From an uncultured Hyphomonadaceae bacterium (GTDB taxonomy: Bacteria > Pseudomonadota > Alphaproteobacteria > Caulobacterales > Hyphomonadaceae), in the NCBI GenBank assembly GCA_938084575.1, contig CALKFG010000005.1:186001-250000 (forward strand): a DNA stretch of 64,000 bases. The letters run 5' to 3'. Numbering within the stretch: position 1 is the stretch's first letter; every line of letters begins with the position of its first letter. Below, piece after piece: positions 58,121-64,000 of the stretch. The notes under the pieces are model-generated. The model searched no databases and had not been told where the DNA came from. It saw nothing but the letters and a program-made list of their open reading frames with translations. A program made the position numbers and the translations under genes.

Positions 58121-61100
58121 ATGCTGATTTCGGATATCTCCGTGAAGCGCCCTGTTTTTGCGTCAGTGATTGCCCTGGTTCTGCTGATCTTTGGCCTGGT
58201 ATCTTATGACCGGCTGTCGCTGCGCGAATATCCTGACATTGATGCGCCGATCGTCTCCATCAGCACCAATTATCCCGGGGCCTCGGCCAGTGTTGTGGAA
58301 ACCCGCATCACCCAGGTGATTGAGGACCGCATTGCGGGGGTTGAGGGGATCCGGTCGATCAATTCAAGCTCCAGCGACGGACGCTCCCGGATTACCATCG
58401 AATTCTTTTCTGATTCCGACATTGAGGCGGCGGCGAATGATGTCCGCGACCGAATATCCGGGGTTCTGAGAAACCTGCCTGAGGAGGCCAATCCGCCCGA
58501 GGTTGAAAAAGCAGATGCCAATGATGACGTCATTCTCTGGGTCAATCTGGCATCGGATGAACTGAGCACGCCAGAGCTTTCGGATTATGCGGAGCGGTAT
58601 CTTGTCGACCGTTTTTCCGCGCTTGACGGGGTCGCGAGGGTTCGTGTCGGGGGCGCGCGAAACTTTGCTTTGCGGATCTGGCTCGACCGGCGGTCTCTGG
58701 CCGCGCGAAATCTCACGGTCACAGATGTCGAACGGGCCCTGCGATCAGAGAATATTGAAGCGCCGGCCGGCAGTCTGGAATCCGGCCAGCGGACCTATAC
58801 AATGCGGATTGACCGGGCCTTCCGGACGCCGGAGGATTTCGCCAGCCTGGTAATCGCCGAGGGCGACGGGGGCTATCTGGTGCGCCTCGGCGACGTTGCC
58901 CGGGTCGAGCGCGGCACAGAGGAAGATCGCAATGTTTTTCGCGGCAATGGCGTGCCCATGGTCGGGCTGGGCGTGGTCAAGCAGTCGACGGCCAATACGG
59001 TTGAAGTGGCGCAGGCCGTTCGTGATCTTGCTGACCGGCTGAACAAGACGTTTCCCGACGGCATTTACCTGGCGCGGTCCTTTGACAGCTCGGTCTTCAT
59101 CGCCGCCTCGGTTCGGGAAGTCTATGTCACGCTGAGCATTGCGGTGGCGCTTGTTACACTGGTGATTTTCTGTTTTCTCGGCAGCCTGAGAGCGACACTG
59201 ATCCCTGCGGTCACGGTTCCGGTATCAATCACCGCGACATTCATCGTCATTTACGCCCTTGGCCTGTCGGTGAACCTGCTGACGCTTCTGGCTCTGGTGC
59301 TGGCGATTGGTCTGGTGGTGGATGACGCGATTGTCGTCCTGGAAAATGTGTCGCGCCGGATGGATGAAGAGGGAGAGACCCCCCTTGTCGCGGCCTATCG
59401 CGGGACCCGGCAGGTCGGATTTGCCGTGATTGCCACAACCCTGGTTCTGATCTCTGTCTTCATTCCCATTACCTTTATGCGCGGTGATGTCGGCCGTCTT
59501 TTCACGGAGTTTGCACTGACCATGGCGGCGGCTGTCGGGTTTTCCAGCCTGCTTGCGCTGACCTTGACGCCGATGATGGCCTCCAAGCTTCTGAAAAAAC
59601 GCCAGGAACACTCGCTGATTTCGATTCTGCCGCGCCTCGTCGATACGGCCTTTCGGGGCCTTCGTGCGGCCTATGGCTGGCTGCTGGGGCATCTGATCCC
59701 ACGCCCCCTGCTGGTTGGTCTGGCCCTGATTGGCCTGTTCGCCGGCTCGTGGGAACTCAGTTCGCGTATCGAGCAGGAATATGTCCCGCGTGAGGACCGG
59801 GGAGGCTTTTTCGTTGGCATAAGGGGCCCCGAAGGCGCATCGTTCGAATATATGACCAAATATCTCGACGAGGCGGAACGCCGTTTGCTGCCCTATGTCG
59901 ATTCCGGAGAGGTCCAGCGTCTGCTGATCCGGGCGCCGGGCTTTGGCAGCAACGCCTTCAATCAGGCGTTCGTCATTGTTGTTCTCGCCGACTGGGATGC
60001 GCGGCGGGATGCAGATACGATTATTTCTGAGGTCAATCAGAAATTTTCGGATTTGCCTGGGATCCGTGCCTTCGCATCGATGCGACAGGGGCTGGGCGGC
60101 GGCACCGGAAAGCCCGTCCAGTTTGTTCTGGGGGGACCCAGTTTCGATCTCCTGACTCAATGGCGCGACACTCTGGTCGCCCAGCTCGAGGCTGAAGATA
60201 TCGGGCTGATCGATATTGACTGGGACTATAAGGAAACCCAGCCACAGTTCCGTGTAAAGGTTGACTATGACCGGGCTGCAGACCTGGGCGTCACCGTCGC
60301 GGAGATCGGCGCCACGCTGCAAACCATGCTCGGTTCTCGGCGGGTCACGACATACATTGATGGCGGTGAGGAATATGACGTGATTCTTGAGGGCACCCGC
60401 TCGGAACAGAATACCCCGAATGACGTTCAGAATATTTATGTCCGGTCGGCGAGAACGGGACAACTCATCCCTCTGTCGAACCTGATTTCAATCGAGGCCC
60501 GGGCTGACAGTCCCCGCCTGAATCGCTACAATCGGGTCCGGGCGATCACCCTCGAAGCCGGGCTCGCGCCCGGGGCGTCGCTGGGAACGGTTCTTGAGGA
60601 CATGCAGCGGGTTGCGCGAGAAGTCCTCCCGGCCGAGGCCAGCATCGACTTTAAGGGACAGTCTCTGGACTACCAGATTTCAGGCAATTCAATTGTGTTT
60701 GTATTTGCCACCGGGCTGATCATTGTCTTCCTGGTGCTGGCGGCGCAATTTGAAAGTTATCGTCACCCCGTGATTATCATGCTGTGTGTGCCGGCAACAT
60801 TGGCCGGCGGCTTGTTGGGCCTTTGGCTGACCGGCAACACGCTCAACATCTATACTCAGATCGGCTTGATCATGCTGGTGGGCCTGTCGGCGAAGAATGG
60901 CATTCTGATCGTTGAATTTGCCAATCAGCTGCGGGATGAGGGGCTGGGTTTTGAAGCGGCACTGAAGACGGCTGCGCTGGCAAGATTCAGACCGATCATC
61001 ATGACCGGGCTGACCACGGCGGCCGGGGCGCTGCCGCTGATCCTGTCCAGCGGCGCCGGCGCGGAGACCCGGGCTGCTATTGGCGTCGTCATCTTTTACG

Positions 61101-61258
61101 GCGCAATCGCCGCGGTTCTGGTCACGGTTCTGTTTGTGCCGACCGCCTATGCTTTGATCGCCCGGGGGTCAGGCTCACCAAACGATGTCGCGAAGCGCCT
61201 GGCATTACAGGGCGAGGACAGTTCCGATAAGCTGGCACACCGAACGCCCGCAGAATAG
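58121..61258 (+). CDS. HAE1-type RND multidrug efflux permease
   Basis: A 1045-residue AcrB-like permease. The N-terminal LISDISVKRPVFASVIALVLLIFGL, TM4 with LAIGLVVDDAIVVLENVSRRM (paired Asp as in AcrB D407/D408), and the second-half ALKTAALARFRPIIMTGLTTAAGALPL are present; the pore loop PREDRGGFFVGIRGPEGAS follows the first cluster of helices. It is the third gene of a complete tripartite pump (55591-61258). The substrate range cannot be told. Confidence 0.95.
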   Translation: MLISDISVKRPVFASVIALVLLIFGLVSYDRLSLREYPDIDAPIVSISTNYPGASASVVETRITQVIEDRIAGVEGIRSINSSSSDGRSRITIEFFSDSDIEAAANDVRDRISGVLRNLPEEANPPEVEKADANDDVILWVNLASDELSTPELSDYAERYLVDRFSALDGVARVRVGGARNFALRIWLDRRSLAARNLTVTDVERALRSENIEAPAGSLESGQRTYTMRIDRAFRTPEDFASLVIAEGDGGYLVRLGDVARVERGTEEDRNVFRGNGVPMVGLGVVKQSTANTVEVAQAVRDLADRLNKTFPDGIYLARSFDSSVFIAASVREVYVTLSIAVALVTLVIFCFLGSLRATLIPAVTVPVSITATFIVIYALGLSVNLLTLLALVLAIGLVVDDAIVVLENVSRRMDEEGETPLVAAYRGTRQVGFAVIATTLVLISVFIPITFMRGDVGRLFTEFALTMAAAVGFSSLLALTLTPMMASKLLKKRQEHSLISILPRLVDTAFRGLRAAYGWLLGHLIPRPLLVGLALIGLFAGSWELSSRIEQEYVPREDRGGFFVGIRGPEGASFEYMTKYLDEAERRLLPYVDSGEVQRLLIRAPGFGSNAFNQAFVIVVLADWDARRDADTIISEVNQKFSDLPGIRAFASMRQGLGGGTGKPVQFVLGGPSFDLLTQWRDTLVAQLEAEDIGLIDIDWDYKETQPQFRVKVDYDRAADLGVTVAEIGATLQTMLGSRRVTTYIDGGEEYDVILEGTRSEQNTPNDVQNIYVRSARTGQLIPLSNLISIEARADSPRLNRYNRVRAITLEAGLAPGASLGTVLEDMQRVAREVLPAEASIDFKGQSLDYQISGNSIVFVFATGLIIVFLVLAAQFESYRHPVIIMLCVPATLAGGLLGLWLTGNTLNIYTQIGLIMLVGLSAKNGILIVEFANQLRDEGLGFEAALKTAALARFRPIIMTGLTTAAGALPLILSSGAGAETRAAIGVVIFYGAIAAVLVTVLFVPTAYALIARGSGSPNDVAKRLALQGEDSSDKLAHRTPAE

Positions 61259-61318
61259 TTGATTCTCTGGCACCTCCCCCCTTAAACTGCGTGCAGGTGG
61301 GGGTGATGGAGATTGAAC

Positions 61319-62062
61319 ATGAAACACACCCCAAACATCCTGAGCGCTGTCCTGGTCCTTATTGCGGGTTGCGAGGCACCGGCCGCATCCCCTCCTTTGC
61401 CAGACGGCTTCGTGTATCTTGAGCAGGTTGCCCCCAGCATTGTTCAGGATATGCGTTATGCGACCGCCTATAATTTTACCGGCGCGCCCGTGCCGGGATA
61501 TGAGGCGGGCCGGTGCATTTTGTCCAAACCCGCTGCCGAGGCGCTGGCAGGTGTTCAGGCCAGCCTTGTGGAACAAGGCCTGACCCTGAAAGTGTATGAC
61601 TGCTATCGGCCTCAGCAGGCTGTCAACGCCTTCGTCGCGTGGAGTGAGGCTGATGACACCGCGACTCAGGGCATCTTCTATCCCGCGCTGACAAAGGAGG
61701 TGCTGTTCCCGGAGGGCTATATCGCGCGGCGGTCAGGTCACAGTCGGGGCAGTACCGTCGACCTCGCAATTGCCTTTCAGGCGACGGCTCGCGACGTGGA
61801 CCGCAGCGGACATCCCTGCGATCAGGCCAAGGGGCCAGCCAAACCGGCCGGACAGCTCGACTTTGGTACGGCGTATGACTGCTTTGATACGCTCAGCCAT
61901 ACGTTTGATGCGCGGATTCAAGGCGTTGCGGCGGCAAATCGCGCCCTTCTGGTTGAATCCATGCAACCGCATGGTTTTGAAAACTATCCCAAGGAATGGT
62001 GGCATTTTACATATCAGCCAGAACCCTTTCCGGACTTGTATTTCGACTTCCCGGTAAGATAA
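61319..62062 (+). CDS. D-alanyl-D-alanine dipeptidase-like lipoprotein (VanX/DdpX family)
   Basis: A 247-residue zinc dipeptidase of the VanX/DdpX (peptidase M15D) family. A lipobox I-A-G-C (Cys18) suggests periplasmic lipoprotein location, unlike cytoplasmic VanX. The family start FVYLEQVAPSIVQDMRYATAYNF, SKPAAEALAGVQ, VYDCYRPQQAV, zinc motif SGHSRGSTVDL (His and Asp ligands) and EWWHF (catalytic Glu and third ligand His) are all intact. It would cut D-Ala-D-Ala or short cell-wall peptides. ATG 61319 is preceded by GGAG at 61308-61311. Confidence 0.9.
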   Translation: MKHTPNILSAVLVLIAGCEAPAASPPLPDGFVYLEQVAPSIVQDMRYATAYNFTGAPVPGYEAGRCILSKPAAEALAGVQASLVEQGLTLKVYDCYRPQQAVNAFVAWSEADDTATQGIFYPALTKEVLFPEGYIARRSGHSRGSTVDLAIAFQATARDVDRSGHPCDQAKGPAKPAGQLDFGTAYDCFDTLSHTFDARIQGVAAANRALLVESMQPHGFENYPKEWWHFTYQPEPFPDLYFDFPVR

Positions 62063-62111
62063 GAGACGCCATGCTCTGCGGCGGTCCTTGCCGTGATGAC
62101 AAGAAGTTGAC

Positions 62112-62133
62112 GTCCTGTAGACTGTCGCAGGAC
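62112..62133 (+). promoter_or_regulatory. Candidate operator/promoter of the MarR gene
   Basis: GTCCTG-10 nt-CAGGAC (62112-62117 and 62128-62133) lies 26-47 nt upstream of the MarR ATG, directly behind a TTGACG -35-like hexamer (62107-62112). MarR proteins commonly bind such dyads near their own start; binding is inferred. Confidence 0.35.
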
Positions 62134-62158
62134 AGAGAAAGCGATTCGGTCTGAGCCC

Positions 62159-62629
62159 ATGGCCCACCATCAGGAGATCTTGGTCGCGTTGCGGCAAATC
62201 ACGCGGGCGATTGACCTGCAGTCGAAGCGGCTGCTGAAAAGCGCCGGCCTGACGGTGCCGCAGCTGATGGTGCTGCAGGCTCTGAGCCCGGACGGGCGTG
62301 CCAAGCCGTCGGATATCGCCCGGAGAGTGCACCTGTCACAGGCAACCATTACGTCGATCGTTGACCGGCTTCTGAAGGCCGGGCTGGTCAATCGTGAGCG
62401 CAGCGAAGGCGATCGCAGGGTCGTTGATGTTGTCCTGACTCAGGCAGGAAGCGACCGACTCGACCTCGCCCCGACCCTGTTGCAGGAAGGGTTTGTCGAG
62501 GCCTTTGAGCGCCTGGCCAATTGGGAAAAGTCACAGCTTGTCTATGCCGTGCAGCGGCTGGCATCTATGATGGATGCCGCTGAAATTGAGGCCGCTCCGA
62601 TCCTCGAAATCGGGGATCTGGCCGACTGA
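62159..62629 (+). CDS. MarR-family transcriptional regulator
   Basis: A 156-residue winged helix-turn-helix regulator. ALRQITRAIDLQSKRLLKSAGLTVPQLMVLQAL forms the dimerisation/first DNA-binding region; GRAKPSDIARRVHLSQATITSIVDRLLKAGLVNRERSEGDRRVVDVVLTQAG is the recognition helix and beta-wing. It sits between a dipeptidase gene and proC, close behind the RND pump operon, so pump control is possible. The ligand is unknown. Confidence 0.92.
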   Translation: MAHHQEILVALRQITRAIDLQSKRLLKSAGLTVPQLMVLQALSPDGRAKPSDIARRVHLSQATITSIVDRLLKAGLVNRERSEGDRRVVDVVLTQAGSDRLDLAPTLLQEGFVEAFERLANWEKSQLVYAVQRLASMMDAAEIEAAPILEIGDLAD

Positions 62630-62688
62630 GTGGTGGGCCAGCAAAGGAATTTTGAGGCTCTGACAGGGAGCAGAAAGGTAACCCAGTT

Positions 62689-63471
62689 TTGAGACAGGCC
62701 TTGCTGATAGGGTGCGGGAAAATGGGCGGTGCCCTGCTTGGCCAGTGGGTCAGGTCAACACAGTACGCGTTCACCGTGGTTGACCCGGAGCTGGAGTCCG
62801 TGCCGCCAAATGCGCGGCTGGTGCGGGATGCTGACGCCCTTGGGGAGGCGCAGTTCGATACCATTATCGTTGCGGTGAAGCCCCAGCTCATAGACGCGGT
62901 TCTGCCCGCTTATGCCGGCCGCCTGTCTGAGTCCGGGCTGATCGTCTCCATTGCCGCAGGCTATTCGGCCGACCGGTTCCGGGACATCTTTGCGCACGCC
63001 CCGGTGATCCGATTGATGCCGAATCTGGCAGCGGCCGTTGGCAAAGGCGTCAATGGTCTCTTCGCAACCCCGGATGTTTCGGCTGAGGACCGGGCCGATA
63101 TTGTTGCGCTGATGAGCCTGACGGGCATCTCTATCTGGGTTGGCGGAGAGGATGAACTGGATCGGGTCACGGTCATAGCCAGCAGTGGGGTTGGCTTTTT
63201 CTTCGAAATCGCGCGGTCTTTCGTGGCCGCCTCGGAGCGGCTGGGTTTCAATCGGAACGAGGCCCGTGATCTGGTTCTCGGGGCGTTTGCGGGCGCGGCC
63301 GAATTGGCCCGCCAATCGGATCTCGATCTGGAAACTTTGCGGAACAATGTGACAAGCAAGCAGGGCGTGACGCTGGCTGGACTCGACCAGCTGAGACGTG
63401 ACGGGATGCTGGACGGCCTGTCCGACCGAACATTGCAGGCGGCCTATGCACGCGCCATCGAACTGCGCTAG
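62689..63471 (+). CDS. proC: Pyrroline-5-carboxylate reductase
   Basis: A 260-residue NAD(P)H-dependent enzyme for the last step of proline synthesis. N-terminal Rossmann motif [30 protein letters not shown] and [18 protein letters not shown], then the C-terminal [11 protein letters not shown]...[12 protein letters not shown] and [20 protein letters not shown]. The start is TTG 62689 with GAAAGG at a suitable distance; no better ATG fits the conserved N-terminus. A proline transporter gene follows. Confidence 0.93.
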   Translation: MRQALLIGCGKMGGALLGQWVRSTQYAFTVVDPELESVPPNARLVRDADALGEAQFDTIIVAVKPQLIDAVLPAYAGRLSESGLIVSIAAGYSADRFRDIFAHAPVIRLMPNLAAAVGKGVNGLFATPDVSAEDRADIVALMSLTGISIWVGGEDELDRVTVIASSGVGFFFEIARSFVAASERLGFNRNEARDLVLGAFAGAAELARQSDLDLETLRNNVTSKQGVTLAGLDQLRRDGMLDGLSDRTLQAAYARAIELR

Positions 63472-63524
63472 TTAGGGACGGCTATCCGGTCCTCTCTGTC
63501 CGTTTAGATGTACAAAGGGTGGGA

Positions 63525-64000
63525 ATGCGCGTGTCTATGTCGATCAGACCTGAAGAATTATTCTCTCTGGCGGTCTATTTTGTCCTGATGCTTGCCATTG
63601 GCCTTTATGCCTATCGGCGATCCACAAGCGATGTGTCGGAATATATGCTCGGTGGACGCCGTCTGCACCCCGCCGTTGGCGCACTGTCGGCTGGGGCTTC
63701 GGATATGAGCGGCTGGATGCTGCTGGGGCTTCCCGGGGCCATCTATGTTTCGGGTCTGGGTGCCGCCTGGATCGCTGTGGGCCTGACCATGGGCGCCTAT
63801 TTGAATTACCGGTTCGTGGCGCCAAGGTTGCGTTCATATACAGAGCTTGCCGAGGATGCGATCACCATTCCGGATTATTTTGAGAAGCGCTTTCACGACC
63901 GGTCGCATGCGCTCAGGCTTTTATCTTCTCTGGTGATTGTGATTTTCTTCACCCTTTACACCTCGTCCGGACTGGTGGCGGGCGGCAAGCTGTTTGAGTC
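63525..64000 (+). CDS. putP: Sodium/proline symporter (PutP family), 5' part
   Basis: The first 158 residues of a sodium/solute symporter; the rest lies outside the window. Four hydrophobic segments and the PutP-like pattern [34 protein letters not shown], then [34 protein letters not shown] and the start of TM5 with [18 protein letters not shown], point to Na+/proline uptake. ATG 63525 has AAAGGGTGGG upstream; ATG 63537 is an alternative. Neighbouring proC supports a link to proline. Confidence 0.88.
   Translation, partial: MRVSMSIRPEELFSLAVYFVLMLAIGLYAYRRSTSDVSEYMLGGRRLHPAVGALSAGASDMSGWMLLGLPGAIYVSGLGAAWIAVGLTMGAYLNYRFVAPRLRSYTELAEDAITIPDYFEKRFHDRSHALRLLSSLVIVIFFTLYTSSGLVAGGKLFE

Overview
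The window is GC-rich chromosomal DNA from an alphaproteobacterium. Supporting this are the rpsT-dnaA-dnaN-recF-gyrB replication block, a COQ9-family ubiquinone protein, MetZ-type methionine synthesis, a long two-domain dCTP deaminase, a malic enzyme with a phosphotransacetylase-like tail, and large TonB-dependent receptors. The gene set suits stalked or marine groups (Caulobacterales, Maricaulales, Hyphomonadaceae or Parvularculales-like), but I cannot name a genus. No insertion sequence, phage or CRISPR array was seen, and gene density is very high with many ATGA-type overlaps.

Layout. 1-3.8 kb: an envelope block resembling the E. coli rsmI-lpoA-yraN-dolP neighbourhood (LppC lipoprotein fragment, rsmI, yraN, BON lipoprotein), then gshB and a small exported repeat protein. 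3.9-10.6 kb: comM, a sensorless hybrid histidine kinase coupled to an AmpG-like permease, and convergent malic enzyme. 10.8-14.4 kb: mutS and an enoyl-CoA hydratase. 14.4-22.7 kb: rpsT, dnaA, dnaN, recF, an inserted alpha/beta hydrolase, gyrB. 22.8-29.7 kb: GST, coq9, rpsU, an ABC-2 exporter, a mini TraR/DksA protein, metZ and the dCTP deaminase.

29.7-37.7 kb: a gene-poor stretch with a strong minus-strand terminator, tRNA-Gly and tRNA-Tyr, rlmB, and a five-gene methionine operon on the minus strand (ArsR-methyltransferase regulator, metF, N-terminal MetH, a PNPOx-fold flavoprotein, C-terminal MetH) headed by a perfect palindrome. 37.8-44.2 kb: mlaA-mlaC (phospholipid transport), then a single-chain acyl-CoA carboxylase coupled to an acyl-CoA ligase. 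44.4-48.8 kb: an RND efflux pair. 48.9-53.4 kb: a BCCT transporter divergent from a TonB receptor across a palindrome-bearing promoter region. 53.5-61.3 kb: a TPR-sulfotransferase and a complete tripartite RND system. 61.3-64 kb: a D-Ala-D-Ala dipeptidase-like lipoprotein, MarR regulator, proC and the start of putP.

The points most worth a second look are: rpsU has no ATG/GTG/TTG start and appears to begin at AUU; DnaA lacks the canonical arginine finger and has altered Walker and DNA-binding positions; the transcript ending at the terminator at 29.73 kb has no recognisable product; and a flavoprotein gene is translationally embedded between the two halves of a split methionine synthase.
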